From Microterricola gilva (GTDB lineage: Bacteria; Actinomycetota; Actinomycetes; Actinomycetales; Microbacteriaceae), in NCBI RefSeq assembly GCF_004217495.1, contig NZ_SHLC01000001.1, positions 2,418,001 through 2,482,000 of the forward strand: 64,000 bases of DNA, given 5' to 3'. Shown here piece by piece: positions 7,387-16,932 of the stretch (positions are counted from its first letter, which is position 1; each line of letters opens with the position of its first letter). The notes beneath the pieces were generated by a model. That model was not told the DNA's origin and ran no database searches. It worked only from the letters and a program-made list of their open reading frames with translations. A program made the position numbers and the translations under genes.

Positions 7387-8411
7387 CAGCGCGCCTCCGT
7401 CACTTCGGTCGTGGCGGCAATGTCGGCGAGCACACCGTCGATGACGGCATCCTCACCCCGCAGCGCCAGCGTGAGGTGCCCGAAGGCCTTGCCCTGGATG
7501 TCGTTGATGCCGCCGTAGACGAGCTCGAACTCGATCCCGGCCTGGGCGAGTCGGAGGAACACGGATGACTGGCTGGCGTCGCCGTCACGGAACGAGAGCG
7601 TGACGATGCGCCCGAGGTGGCGCTCGCGCAGCGCGGCGATCTCGGCCGGCGACGGAACACCCTTGACCACGGTGCCGACGAACTTCTGGCTGGACGCGTT
7701 CTGGGGGCTGGAGAAGACGTCGAAGACCTCGCCGCTCTCGATGATGTGGCCCTTGTCCATCACGGCGACCTTGGTGGCGAGGCTCTGAATCACCTCCATC
7801 TCGTGGGTGATCACCACCATCGTCACGCCGAACTCCTGATTGACGCGCTTGAGCAGGGCGAGCACCTCCTGCGTCGTCTCCGGGTCGAGCGCGCTTGTCG
7901 CCTCGTCGCAGAGCAGGATGCGCGGCTCGGTGGCGAGGGCGCGGGCGATGCCGACGCGCTGCTTCTGGCCGCCAGAGAGCTGCTCCGGGTAGTTCTTGGC
8001 CTTCTCGCTCAGTCCGACGAACTCGAGCAGCTCGTCGACGCGGGCCTGGATCTTCTCCTTCGACGCGCCTGCGACGCGGAGCGGGTATGCCACGTTGTTC
8101 CACACCGTCTTGGCGCTGAACAGGTTGAACTGCTGGAAGATCATGCCGATGCCGAGGCGCACGGGGCGGAGCTGCTTCTCCGGCAGCCCTGCGAGCTCCT
8201 GGCCGTCGACGACGACGCTGCCGCTCGTGACCGGCTCGAGGGCGTTGATGAGTCGCACGAGGGTGCTCTTGCCTGCACCGGAGTAGCCGATGATGCCGTA
8301 GACGTCACCGGCCTCGATGTCGAGACTCACGTCGTCAATGGCGACGACGGCGTCTCCGCCGTCCGGGTTCGGGTACGCCTTCGTGACGTGCTGCAGGCTG
8401 ACAAGAGCCAT
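7386..8411 (-). CDS. metN: Methionine ABC transporter ATP-binding protein
   Basis: The 341-residue ATPase has Walker A GYSGAGKST (about 43-51), signature LSGGQKQRVGIARAL, Walker B ILLCDEATSALD and the switch histidine in ITHEMEV. A C-terminal NIL/ACT-like domain (about 265-341), used by MetN for methionine trans-inhibition, is present. It is preceded by a 137-bp gap carrying a strong hairpin after metQ, and overlaps metI. Confidence 0.95.
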   Translation of the reverse strand: MALVSLQHVTKAYPNPDGGDAVVAIDDVSLDIEAGDVYGIIGYSGAGKSTLVRLINALEPVTSGSVVVDGQELAGLPEKQLRPVRLGIGMIFQQFNLFSAKTVWNNVAYPLRVAGASKEKIQARVDELLEFVGLSEKAKNYPEQLSGGQKQRVGIARALATEPRILLCDEATSALDPETTQEVLALLKRVNQEFGVTMVVITHEMEVIQSLATKVAVMDKGHIIESGEVFDVFSSPQNASSQKFVGTVVKGVPSPAEIAALRERHLGRIVTLSFRDGDASQSSVFLRLAQAGIEFELVYGGINDIQGKAFGHLTLALRGEDAVIDGVLADIAATTEVTEAR

Positions 8412-8472
8412 GGATACTCCTTAGCGGCGGGGCGCGGGGTGGTTGCCGGCCGCTGACTTGTTAACGGGTGAT

Positions 8473-8529
8473 GCGGCCGGGCGGGGAACCTGGCGCCATT
8501 GTGTGGCGCAGGTGTCCCCGCCGGGCCGC
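8473..8529. terminator. Strong hairpin between metQ and metN
   Basis: Arms of 15 bp with one mismatch (8473-8487 and 8515-8529) enclose a TGGCGCCA core. There is no U-tract on the minus strand, so this may be an attenuator or an RNA stability element that lets metQ, the stoichiometrically abundant lipoprotein, exceed metNI. Confidence 0.65.
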
Positions 8530-8548
8530 GGTGATGCGGTGGCTCGGA

Positions 8549-9460
8549 CTACTTCTGGGCCTTGGTGTCTGCCTCGACCTTGGCGAGCGACTTCTCCAGG
8601 TCGGCGACCGGGGTCTGCAGCGCAACGGCGGTGTCGCCAGAAGCCTCGAGCAGACCGGCCTGAACGGCCTTGTCGGTCTGGAAGATCTCGACGAGCTTCT
8701 TGTAGGTGGCGTTGTCCTTGTCCTCGGCGCGGGCGGCGAAGATGTTGACGTACGGCAGCGCGTTGGCGTCGCTCGGGTCGTCCTGGGCGATCGCGTCGGC
8801 GAAGGTCAGGCCGGCATCCTGCACGAAGTCGTTGTTGATGACCGCGGCGGCCACATCGGGCAGCGAGGTGGCGGTGAGAGCAGCCTCGAGCGCGGTGACC
8901 TTGACCTTGGACTTCGCCTCGTCGACGTCGTTCAGGCCGGAGAAGATGCTGCCGCCGTCCTTCAGCTCGATGAGCTTGGCGGACTGCAGCACGAGCAGGG
9001 CGCGGGCCAGGTTGCTCGCGTCATCCGGAACCGCGACGGTCTCGCCTGCCGGGATGTCGGCGACGCTGTCGTACTTCGTGGAGTAGAGGCCGAGCGGGTA
9101 GATCGCCGTCGAACCGATGACCGCGAGGTCTTCGCCGGAGGAGACGTTGTAGTCGGCGAGGTAGACGATGTGCTGGAACTGGTTCAGGTCGAGGTCGCCG
9201 GCGCTGAGCGCGGGGTTCGGCTGAGCGTAGTCGCCGAAGTCGACGATCTCGACGGTGATGCCCTCGGCTGCTGCCGCATCAACGAACGCCGGCCACTGCG
9301 GGTCGCTCTTGCCGACAACGCCGACCTTGACGGTCTCGTTGGCGTCGCTGCTGCCGGAGCCGGCGGTGTCGCTCGTGGTGGCGCACCCGGCCAGGGCGGC
9401 GAGCAGGGGCAGGGCGGTGAGGGCGGCGAGGACCTTGGCGGACTTCTTCGAGATGGACAT
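8549..9460 (-). CDS. metQ: Methionine-binding lipoprotein of the MetNIQ transporter
   Basis: The 303-residue protein begins with a lipoprotein signal: basic SISKKSAK, a hydrophobic stretch and the lipobox LAALAGC. The mature part resembles NlpA/MetQ, with VGVVGKSDPQWP and VDFGDYAQPNPALSAGDLD segments. ATG 9460 is preceded by GAAAGG; an in-frame start 22 codons upstream lacks this and would bury the signal peptide. It is the first gene of metQ-metN-metI. I looked for a SAM riboswitch in 9461-9660 and could not support one. Confidence 0.94.
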   Translation of the reverse strand: MSISKKSAKVLAALTALPLLAALAGCATTSDTAGSGSSDANETVKVGVVGKSDPQWPAFVDAAAAEGITVEIVDFGDYAQPNPALSAGDLDLNQFQHIVYLADYNVSSGEDLAVIGSTAIYPLGLYSTKYDSVADIPAGETVAVPDDASNLARALLVLQSAKLIELKDGGSIFSGLNDVDEAKSKVKVTALEAALTATSLPDVAAAVINNDFVQDAGLTFADAIAQDDPSDANALPYVNIFAARAEDKDNATYKKLVEIFQTDKAVQAGLLEASGDTAVALQTPVADLEKSLAKVEADTKAQK

Positions 9461-9660
9461 AACTACCTTTCGCTGTGGGTACCCGAGCGGCCGGTCGTCA
9501 CGTTGTCGATCACGGAGTCTGATCACGTCTGGGCACAGCTTCGCCCCGGTGGTGTTCGGGGGGATTGTGTGCCGCTGCTGCGCGGGGTGATTACAACGGT
9601 ACGCGGCAAAACTGCGACCGCAGAACCACTGCGCCTCAATTCGTCACAGTTCCTGCGGTG

Positions 9661-11517
9661 CTATCCCTCGATCAGCTCAGATACTTCGACCCAGCGGGTT
9701 TCGTGCTCCACCACGTCACGCTCCAGCTTCTGCAGCTGCGTCGTGAGCGCGGCCAAACCGTCGTAGTCGCTCTGGTCGTGCACGGCCAGCTTCTCGTGCA
9801 GCTCGACGATCTGCTGCTGCCACTTGGCGAGCTTGCGGTCGATGGATGCCAGCTCCTTCTGCGCGTTGCGCAGCTCGGCTCCGCCGATGGCCGGCTTCTT
9901 CGGTGCGGCGCTGGTTCCTCCCCCGGTTGAGCCGGTCGACACCTCGCCCGCGCCGACGACGCTCGCGAAACCGACGTTGTCGGCATCCGCGGCGATCTGC
10001 TTGTTGCGCATCTCGATGTACTGCTCGACGCCGCCGGGGAGGTGGCGGAAGTGCCCCTCGGTGACGGCGTACTGCTGGTCGGTGACACGCTCGATCAGGT
10101 AGCGGTCGTGGCTGACGACGAGCAGGGTGCCGGGGAAGGAGTCGAGCAGGTCTTCCATCGCGGCGAGCATGTCGGTGTCGAGGTCGTTGGTCGGCTCATC
10201 GAGGATCAGCACGTTCGGCTCGTCGAGCACGATGAGCAGCAGCTGCAGCCGGCGCTTCTGACCACCGGAGAGGTCCTTGACCGGGGTGGAGAGCTGCGAG
10301 CTCATGAAGCCCATGCGCTCGAGCAGCTGGCCTGGCGTCATCTCCTTGCCGCCGGCGACGTAGCTCGAGCGCTGACGGCCGATGACCTCGCTGACGCGGT
10401 CGTTCTGGATCGCCTTCAGCTCGTTGAGCTGCTGGGTGAGCACGGCGACCTTGATGGTCTTGCCGCGCTTGACGGTGCCGCTGGTGGGCTGCAGGGTGCC
10501 GGCGACGAGGTTCAGCAGGGTGCTCTTGCCCGCGCCGTTGACGCCGAGGATGCCGGTGCGCTCCCCCGGCGCGATGCGCCAGGTCACGTCGTTCAGCACG
10601 GTCTTGGCCGGGGTGTGCTCGGTGGCGGGGAACTTGACCGTGACGTCGATCAGGTCGACGACGTCCTTGCCGAGGCGCTGCATGGCCATCGACTGCATCG
10701 AGACGGTGTCGCGGGGCGGCGGCTCGTTGGCGATCAGCTCGTTTGCGGCGTCGATGCGGAACTTCGGCTTCGCGGTGCGGGCCGGGGCGCCGCGGCGGAG
10801 CCAGGCCAGCTCCTTCTTCATGAGGTTCTGGCGCTTGGCCTCGGAGACGGCGGCCGAGCGGTCGCGCTCGACGCGCTGCAAGATGTACGCGGCGTAACCA
10901 CCCTCGAAGGGTTCGATGATGCGGTCGTGCACCTCCCAGGTGGCGTTGCAGACCTCGTCGAGGAACCACCGGTCGTGGGTCACGACGATGAGTCCGCCGG
11001 AGTCCCGCGGCCAGCGCTTCTTGAGGTGACCGGCGAGCCAGGCGATGCCCTCGACGTCGAGGTGGTTGGTCGGCTCATCGAGGAAGATGACGTCGTGGTC
11101 GCCGACGAGCAGCGCGGCGAGGGCGACGCGGCGGCGCTGGCCACCCGAGAGGGAGCCGACGACACCGTCCCAGGGGATGTCGCTGAGGAGTCCACCGATG
11201 ACGTCGCGCACGACGGGGTCGCCGGCCCAGACGTGCTCGTCGATGCCGCCGACGACGGCCTGTGCCACGGTCAGGCTGGAATCGACGGTGTCCGCCTGGT
11301 CGAGCATGGCGAGGCGCACATCGCGGCGACGCGTGACGCGGCCGCCGTCCGGCTCCATGCGCCCGGCCAGCAGGCTGAGCAGCGTGGACTTGCCGTCGCC
11401 GTTGCGGCCGACGATGCCGACGCGGTCGCCCTCATTGAGCCCCACCGTCACTTCGTCGAAGATTACGCGGGTGGGGAATTCGAGGTGCAGCCTTTCGGCG
11501 CCAAGCATGTGTGCCAT
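9661..11517 (-). CDS. ABC-F family ATPase (ribosome-associated translation factor type)
   Basis: The 618-residue protein has two ATPase domains, each with Walker A (GRNGDGKST near 38-46, GVNGAGKST in the second half), signature (LSGGQRRRVALAALL; LSGGQKRRLQLLLIV) and DEPTNHLD / DEPTNDLD Walker B motifs, no membrane segments, and a C-terminal charged coiled coil. This is the ABC-F layout, whose members act on the ribosome. ATG 11517 is chosen because it precedes the conserved MLGAERLHLEFPTR and follows GGGGGCG; an upstream in-frame start would run through the inverted repeat at 11589-11645. Whether it confers antibiotic resistance or is a housekeeping Uup/EttA type cannot be told. Confidence 0.9.
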   Translation of the reverse strand: MAHMLGAERLHLEFPTRVIFDEVTVGLNEGDRVGIVGRNGDGKSTLLSLLAGRMEPDGGRVTRRRDVRLAMLDQADTVDSSLTVAQAVVGGIDEHVWAGDPVVRDVIGGLLSDIPWDGVVGSLSGGQRRRVALAALLVGDHDVIFLDEPTNHLDVEGIAWLAGHLKKRWPRDSGGLIVVTHDRWFLDEVCNATWEVHDRIIEPFEGGYAAYILQRVERDRSAAVSEAKRQNLMKKELAWLRRGAPARTAKPKFRIDAANELIANEPPPRDTVSMQSMAMQRLGKDVVDLIDVTVKFPATEHTPAKTVLNDVTWRIAPGERTGILGVNGAGKSTLLNLVAGTLQPTSGTVKRGKTIKVAVLTQQLNELKAIQNDRVSEVIGRQRSSYVAGGKEMTPGQLLERMGFMSSQLSTPVKDLSGGQKRRLQLLLIVLDEPNVLILDEPTNDLDTDMLAAMEDLLDSFPGTLLVVSHDRYLIERVTDQQYAVTEGHFRHLPGGVEQYIEMRNKQIAADADNVGFASVVGAGEVSTGSTGGGTSAAPKKPAIGGAELRNAQKELASIDRKLAKWQQQIVELHEKLAVHDQSDYDGLAALTTQLQKLERDVVEHETRWVEVSELIEG

Positions 11518-11588
11518 ATCGCCCCCAACTCTATCGGCCCCGCCTGTGCGCCCGCCCCGGCATCCACTCCGGCGGCCGCTCCGGCCGC

Positions 11589-11645
11589 CGAGAGTGCAGT
11601 TGTGGGGCAGCACGCGCGATGGCGTGCCCGACAACTGCACTCTCG
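11589..11645. repeat. Inverted repeat, CGAGAGTGCAG family, copy 2
   Basis: Perfect 15-bp arms (CGAGAGTGCAGTTGT and its complement at 11631-11645) with an inner GGGCA-GCACGCGC / GCGTGCCC stem. It sits between ispE and the ABC-F gene and may terminate ispE transcription. Confidence 0.8.
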
Positions 11646-11670
11646 AAGCGCTGCGCGGCTCGGCGGGCGG

Positions 11671-12606
11671 CTAGGAGTGGAGGACGCGGGCGCCGTGGAC
11701 CGGGCCGTGGGCGCGGACGGCGGTCAGGCGCGAGGCCGACAGCGCGACCTGGAGTTCGAGGGCCGTGTCGGCGTCCGGCGCGAGGAACGCCAGCGTCGGG
11801 CCGGACCCGGAGACGATGCCGGCGAGTGCGCCGTTCGCCTCGCCGAGCTCGAGGATCTGGCCGAGGCCGGGCGCCAGCTGCAGGGCCGCAGCCTGCAGGT
11901 CGTTGTGCAGCGCCTCGGCGAGCAGCGCCGAGTCGCCGGCGCGGAGCGCGTGCAGCACGCGGGCGTCGACCTGCGGGGATGCCGGGGCCGGAGCGATGTC
12001 GGAGAGGTGGCGCGCGCGGTGGCGATCCAGCTCGGAGTAGACGGCCGGGGTCGACATGCCGAACTCGGCGATGGCGAGCACCCAGTGGAAGTTGCCCTGG
12101 GCCAGCGCCGGGCTCAGCTGGTCGCCGCGGCCCGTTCCGATGGCGGTGCCGCCGGCGAGGGCGAACGGCACGTCTGCGCCGAGTTTGGCCGCCAGCGCGT
12201 GCATGTCATCTTTGCCGAGCTCGGTGCTCCAGAGCGCATCGCAGGCGATCAGGCTGGCCGCGGCATCCGCGGAGCCACCGCCCATGCCGCCGGCGATCGG
12301 CACGTTCTTCTCGATCTCGAGGCGCACTCCGCCGCGGAATCCCGTCTTGCGTGCGAGCAGCTTGGCGGCCCGGATGGCGAGGTTGCTGCCGTCGACCTCG
12401 AGGCCGGAGGTGTCGACGCTGCCGCTGAAGCTCACCGAGAAGTCATCGGCAGGGTAGGCCCGCACGTCTTCGTAGAGTGAGACCGCCTGATAGGCCGTCG
12501 CGAGGTCGTGGTAACCGTCGTCCTGCAGTGCACCGACCGCCAGGAAGACGTTGATCTTGCCCGGCGCTCTCGCATGCACGACCGGGGAGGCAGCAGCGAG
12601 AGTCAT
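11671..12606 (-). CDS. ispE: 4-diphosphocytidyl-2-C-methyl-D-erythritol kinase
   Basis: The 311-residue GHMP kinase phosphorylates CDP-methylerythritol in the MEP isoprenoid pathway. The N-terminal [14 protein letters not shown] (13-26) carries the catalytic lysine region, and the ATP loop is [15 protein letters not shown] (103-117); a C-terminal [13 protein letters not shown] matches the third GHMP motif. Length is normal. It starts 9 bp after the upstream DUF4287-like gene in the metG-to-ABC-F block. Confidence 0.95.
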   Translation of the reverse strand: MTLAAASPVVHARAPGKINVFLAVGALQDDGYHDLATAYQAVSLYEDVRAYPADDFSVSFSGSVDTSGLEVDGSNLAIRAAKLLARKTGFRGGVRLEIEKNVPIAGGMGGGSADAAASLIACDALWSTELGKDDMHALAAKLGADVPFALAGGTAIGTGRGDQLSPALAQGNFHWVLAIAEFGMSTPAVYSELDRHRARHLSDIAPAPASPQVDARVLHALRAGDSALLAEALHNDLQAAALQLAPGLGQILELGEANGALAGIVSGSGPTLAFLAPDADTALELQVALSASRLTAVRAHGPVHGARVLHS

Positions 12607-12615
12607 ATCCTCACG

Positions 12616-13176
12616 CTATCCCACCTCGGCGGCGGCCTGCAGCCAGCCCTGTAGGCGAAGCTTCGCCGGTGCGACATCCTCCGGCTTCTCGAGCTTGCTC
12701 CAGGTGAGCGATACCGAGGTCTTCCCCGCCTTCGATGGAGCGGCCGTCGCCAGGATCGACCCGACCTGCCCCTCGAGGCCGGACAGCGGCCAGCGCGCGG
12801 TGATGTGCCGTACCGCTCGACTTTCGGATGCCGGCGCGCCGAGCTCTGCCGCGACGGCGGCGATCACGGCGTCCAGCGTCTCCTGCTGCTCCAGTGGCAG
12901 GGTCTTGGATGCGCTCACCTCGTAGCTGCCGTCTTGGCGCTGTCCCGGGTTGCGGATGCCGCGAGCCTGCTCGTAGCCGACGGTGACGCCCTGCGCCCAC
13001 CAGCCGCCGATCGGGAAGTTGGCGTCGAGCCAGCGGGCGGTGACGGAGTGCTTCCAGTCCTGCGCGCCCTCGGCATCGAGGATCGCGAACCACTCGGCCC
13101 AGCTCTTGCCCGTCGCGGCGACGAGCGCGTCGTCGCTCACGCCGTCCTGGCGCCCGGTGACGATGTCTTCAGCCAT
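12616..13176 (-). CDS. DUF4287-like protein, hypothetical
   Basis: The 186-residue protein has an N-terminal segment TGKSWAEWFAILDAEGAQDW followed by FPIGGWWAQGVTVGYEQARG, which resembles the DUF4287 pattern, and a C-terminal half reminiscent of SRPBCC/AHSA1 domains (TSVSLTWSKLEKPEDVAPAK). Its biochemical role is unknown. ATG 13176 lies seven bases after a TAGCGT hexamer, suggesting a leaderless transcript of its own within the block; a GTG 11 codons upstream is less likely. Confidence 0.7.
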   Translation of the reverse strand: MAEDIVTGRQDGVSDDALVAATGKSWAEWFAILDAEGAQDWKHSVTARWLDANFPIGGWWAQGVTVGYEQARGIRNPGQRQDGSYEVSASKTLPLEQQETLDAVIAAVAAELGAPASESRAVRHITARWPLSGLEGQVGSILATAAPSKAGKTSVSLTWSKLEKPEDVAPAKLRLQGWLQAAAEVG

Positions 13177-13238
13177 GTCCGTCACGCTAGTGGCTGTGCG
13201 TGCGGACACGCCAGTGCGGCAGTCCGACTGCGCGCCGG

Positions 13239-14168
13239 CTATCCCTGAGCGGATTGCGCGCGAGCGATGCGCAGGAAGTCGTGCACGGTGAGCTGCTCGC
13301 CGCGCTCGGTCGGGCTGACCCCGGCCGCCTCCAGCACGGCGCTGGCCGTTGCCGTGTCGCCGAGCACGGGGGCCAGCGACTGTCGCAGCATCTTGCGACG
13401 CTGCTGGAAAGCGGCGTCCACGAGCGCAAAGGTTGCGACGCGCTCCTCCTCGGTGCCGATGGCACCGGTTTCGTCGATGGCGGCGTCACCGGAGCTCGCG
13501 GCATCCCGTCGGTCGAATCCGACGAGGATCGAGTCGACGTTCGGCACCGGCCAGAACACCTGCCGGGAGACGTGCCCAGCTGTGCGCCAGGAGCCGTACC
13601 ACTCGGCCTTCACGCTCGGGCTGCCGTAGACCTTGGAGCCGGGCGTCGCCGCGAGGCGCTGGCCGACCTCGGCCTGCACCATGACGATGCCAGAGCGGAT
13701 CGACGGGAAGTGCTCGAGGAAGTGCAGCAGTACGGGCACCGAGATGTTGTACGGCAGGTTGGCGACGAGCCGGGCTGGCTGCCCTGGCAGCTCGGTGACG
13801 CGCATGGCGTCCTGCGTGATCACGGTCAGCGGCACGCCGGGCTGCATGAGCTCGACGGTCTTCGGCAGCTGCTCGGCGAGGCGCTTGTCGATCTCGACGG
13901 CGGTGACGGATGCCCCGACCTCGAGCAGGCCGAGGGTGAGCGAGCCGAGACCTGGGCCGATCTCGACGACGTGCTCGCCCGGCTTCACGCCTGCGGTCTT
14001 GACGATGCGGCGCACGGTGTTGGCATCGATGACGAAGTTCTGTCCGAGCTTCTTCGTCGGGGTGACGTCGAGCAACTCGGCGAGGTCGCGGATCTCGGCG
14101 GGACCGAGCAGGCGGCCGTGCCCCGGCACGGTCTCCGGGATCTCTTCTTCGTGACGGTGTGCGGTCAT
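13239..14168 (-). CDS. rsmA: 16S rRNA (adenine1518-N6/adenine1519-N6)-dimethyltransferase
   Basis: The 309-residue KsgA-type methyltransferase dimethylates two adenines in helix 45 of 16S rRNA. Visible motifs are KKLGQNFVID (39-48), the SAM-binding VVEIGPGLGSLT (67-78), and the catalytic NLPYNIS. The start overlaps the tatD stop by four bases (ATGA-type coupling). Loss of this enzyme typically gives kasugamycin resistance. Confidence 0.96.
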   Translation of the reverse strand: MTAHRHEEEIPETVPGHGRLLGPAEIRDLAELLDVTPTKKLGQNFVIDANTVRRIVKTAGVKPGEHVVEIGPGLGSLTLGLLEVGASVTAVEIDKRLAEQLPKTVELMQPGVPLTVITQDAMRVTELPGQPARLVANLPYNISVPVLLHFLEHFPSIRSGIVMVQAEVGQRLAATPGSKVYGSPSVKAEWYGSWRTAGHVSRQVFWPVPNVDSILVGFDRRDAASSGDAAIDETGAIGTEEERVATFALVDAAFQQRRKMLRQSLAPVLGDTATASAVLEAAGVSPTERGEQLTVHDFLRIARAQSAQG

Positions 14169-15190
14169 GCGATGCCTCCGATGGCCTCGGTGCTGGCGGG
14201 AAAGGCGGTCTTGGCAGACAGGGCGCCGGCCGGGTTGCTGGTGGCCGAGTGGCCGGCGGATGCCACGGGCTCTGCGTCCCAGCGGCCGTAGACGAGTTCG
14301 GTGTTCGAGTTGATCTGCGCGGCGAGCACCGTCGCATCCGTGCCGAGCTCTGCGGCGATCGCGCGCAGCGTCAGTGGCAGCAGGTACGGTGCGTTCGGAC
14401 GGCCCCGGAACGGGGTCGGCGTGAGGAAGGGGGCATCCGTCTCGATCAGGATCTGAGAGCGGGGAATCACCTGGAGTGCGTCGCGCAGGTTCTGCGCGTT
14501 CTTGAAGGTGACCGTTCCCGCGAAGGAGAGATACCAGCCGTTGTCGGCGCAGAGTTGCGCCATCTCGGCGTCACCGGAGAAGCAGTGGAACACCGTGCGC
14601 TCCGGCGCTCCGACGCGCAGGAGTGTCTCGATGACGGCCGCGTGCGCATCGCGGTCGTGGATCTGCATGGCCAGCCCGTGGCGCTTGGCGATGTCGATGT
14701 GCGCCTCGAAGGAGCGGTGCTGGGCGGCACGGCCGTCCTCGCCGGTGCGGAAGTAGTCGAGCCCGGTCTCGCCGACGGCGACGACGCGCGGTAGCGCGGC
14801 CAGCCGGTCGATCTCGGCGATGGCGGCGTCGAGCCCGCCCTCCCAGCTGCCGTCGGGACCACCGGCGGTGTCGTAGAGCGGCGCCTCGTTCGGGTGGATC
14901 GCCACGGCGGCCAGCATGCGCGGTTCGACCGCGGCGGTCGCAGCCGACCACTGCGAGGTCGGCACGTCGCCGCCCACCTGGATCACGCCGCGGACGCCGA
15001 CGGCCGAGGCCCGGTCGAGCTGCTCGCGGTAGTCGATCGGGTGCTCGCCGTCGGCGATCTCGAGGTGCGTGTGGTTGTCGTAGACGCCAACGGTGAGCGC
15101 CTCAGGCAGCGGCGGGTAGCTCAGCTCGCGCCCCTCGGTCTGTTCACGCTTGCGCACGTGCGCCGAGGTGTCCATGTTCGCGTCGCTCAT
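14165..15190 (-). CDS. tatD: TatD-family metal-dependent hydrolase / DNase
   Basis: The 341-residue TIM-barrel hydrolase has the metal-binding NHTHLE (about 39-44), GETGLDYFR, QIHDRDAH, VFHCFSGD and the ETDAPFLTP motifs in the expected order. TatD enzymes have 3'-5' exonuclease activity and act in DNA repair or turnover. ATG 15190 is preceded by AAGGAAC at seven bases. The C-terminus has about 30 low-complexity residues beyond the domain. It sits between metG (74 bp upstream) and rsmA (overlapping), as in many actinobacteria. Confidence 0.92.
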   Translation of the reverse strand: MSDANMDTSAHVRKREQTEGRELSYPPLPEALTVGVYDNHTHLEIADGEHPIDYREQLDRASAVGVRGVIQVGGDVPTSQWSAATAAVEPRMLAAVAIHPNEAPLYDTAGGPDGSWEGGLDAAIAEIDRLAALPRVVAVGETGLDYFRTGEDGRAAQHRSFEAHIDIAKRHGLAMQIHDRDAHAAVIETLLRVGAPERTVFHCFSGDAEMAQLCADNGWYLSFAGTVTFKNAQNLRDALQVIPRSQILIETDAPFLTPTPFRGRPNAPYLLPLTLRAIAAELGTDATVLAAQINSNTELVYGRWDAEPVASAGHSATSNPAGALSAKTAFPASTEAIGGIA

Positions 15191-15264
15191 CGTCAGTTCC
15201 TTGTTGCCTTGGTCTCGGAGCGGCCCAGCCGGCGGCCCACTCGACCAGCGGGTGATTTGCGATG

Positions 15265-16824
15265 TTACTCGGTGGTCTCGATGCGCGGGAACAGCGCCTC
15301 GAGCGGGGCGACGGATGCCGCACCGCTCCACTCCCAGGCGCGGTCGATGCGCTGATCCTGCACGACGCCGTCGCCGCCGAGCGCGGTCCACAACTTCGCG
15401 GTCGCCTTCGGCAGCACCGGGGAGAGCAGCACGGCCAGCGTGCCGAGGCCGCGGACGGCCGTGTAGAGCACCGTCTCCAGGCGCTCGCGCTCCTCGGGCT
15501 TCTTGGCCAGGGCCCACGGCTCCTGCTCGGTGATGTAGCCGTTCAGGCCGTCGACGAGCGTCCACACCTCGGCGATCGCCTCGTGGATGGCGAGGCGGTC
15601 GATGGCGATGGATGCCGTCGCGGTCGCCGTGCGCTCGATCGCCTGGATGGCGGCATCCGCATCGGTGAAGGCACCGGGCGCGGGGATGACGCCGTCGCAG
15701 TATCGGTTGACCATGGCGATCACGCGCGAGGCAAGGTTGCCGAAGCCATTGGCCAGCTCGGCCGTGTAGCGGGCGTGCAGATCCTCCCAGGAGAAGGAGC
15801 CGTCCTGGCCGAAGTGGATCGCGCGCAGGAAGTAGTAGCGGAACGCGTCGGAGCCGAAGGTGTCGGTGATCTGCGTCGGCGCGATGCCGGTCAGCTTCGA
15901 CTTGGACATCTTCTCGCCGCCGACGAGCAGCCAGCCGTGTCCGAAGACGCGGTGCGGCACCGGCAGGCCAGCGGCCATCAGCATCGCCGGCCAGATGACG
16001 GCGTGGAAGCGGAGGATGTCCTTGCCCACGAGGTGGGTGGCCGGCCAGCGGCGCTCGAACTCGGCCTCGTCCTGGCCGTAGCCGACGGCGGTCACGTAGT
16101 TCAGCAGCGCGTCGAACCAGACGTAGACGACATGCGACTCGTCCCACGGCACCTTGACGCCCCAGTCGAAGCTGGAGCGTGAGATCGAGAGGTCGTCGAG
16201 GCCGGAGCGCACGAAGGACATGACCTCGTTGCGGGCGCTCTCCGGCTGCACGAAGTCGGGCCGCTCCTCATAGAGGGCGAGCAGCTGCTCGGCGAATGCG
16301 CTCATCTTGAAGAAGTAGTTCTTCTCGTGCAGCAGCTCGACCGGCTTGGAGTGGATGGCGCAGACCTTCTGACCCTCGTACTCGCCTGTGCCGTCGACGA
16401 GGTCGCTCGGCTGCTTGTACTCCTCGCAACCGACGCAGTAGTAGCCCTCGTATTCGCCGGTGTAGATGAACCCGGTGTCGTAGAGGTGCTGCAGGAACTT
16501 CTGAACGTTCTCCTCGTGGCGGGGCTCCGTTGTACGGATGAAGTCGTCGTTGGAGAGGTCGATCGTCTCCAGCAGCGGCTTCCACGCCTCCTCGACCAGC
16601 TTGTCCGCCCACTGCTGCGGCGTGACGCCGTTGGCGGTCGCGGTGCGCAGGATCTTCTGGCCGTGCTCGTCGGTTCCCGTCAGGAACCAGGTGTCGTCAC
16701 CGCGCTGACGGTGCCAGCGCGCGAGCACGTCGGCGGCCACCTCCGTGTAGGCGTGTCCGATGTGCGGTACGTCATTGACGTAGAAGATCGGCGTGGTGAC
16801 AAAGAAAGAGGAGCCATCGGACAT
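15265..16824 (-). CDS. metG: Methionyl-tRNA synthetase
   Basis: The 519-residue class I synthetase charges tRNA-Met. It shows the HIGH box as HIGHAY, the zinc or structural knuckle region (CVGCEEYKQPS with a second site degenerated) and EKMSKSKLTG as the KMSKS loop. It lacks the C-terminal tRNA-binding dimer domain, as in the short MetG type. ATG 16824 is chosen over ATG 16833 because a TAGAAT hexamer ends seven bases before it, which suggests a leaderless message. First gene of the metG-tatD-rsmA block. Confidence 0.96.
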   Translation of the reverse strand: MSDGSSFFVTTPIFYVNDVPHIGHAYTEVAADVLARWHRQRGDDTWFLTGTDEHGQKILRTATANGVTPQQWADKLVEEAWKPLLETIDLSNDDFIRTTEPRHEENVQKFLQHLYDTGFIYTGEYEGYYCVGCEEYKQPSDLVDGTGEYEGQKVCAIHSKPVELLHEKNYFFKMSAFAEQLLALYEERPDFVQPESARNEVMSFVRSGLDDLSISRSSFDWGVKVPWDESHVVYVWFDALLNYVTAVGYGQDEAEFERRWPATHLVGKDILRFHAVIWPAMLMAAGLPVPHRVFGHGWLLVGGEKMSKSKLTGIAPTQITDTFGSDAFRYYFLRAIHFGQDGSFSWEDLHARYTAELANGFGNLASRVIAMVNRYCDGVIPAPGAFTDADAAIQAIERTATATASIAIDRLAIHEAIAEVWTLVDGLNGYITEQEPWALAKKPEERERLETVLYTAVRGLGTLAVLLSPVLPKATAKLWTALGGDGVVQDQRIDRAWEWSGAASVAPLEALFPRIETTE

Positions 16825-16932
16825 GGACTCCATTCTATTCGGGCGCCGGATGCCGCCGATCCCCCGTTACGCCGAGGCGTCACCCGGGCCGCCACCGACG
16901 CCCGGCGCCGATGCCGACGACACGTCCATCGC

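Noticed and set aside
9461-9660. Possible SAM riboswitch upstream of metQ
   Set aside because: I could not find the conserved core of SAM-I, SAM-II or SAM-IV; only G/C-rich sequence and small stems are present.
10042-12480. Long plus-strand frame opposite the ABC-F and ispE genes
   Set aside because: Low-complexity antisense translation without recognisable domains.
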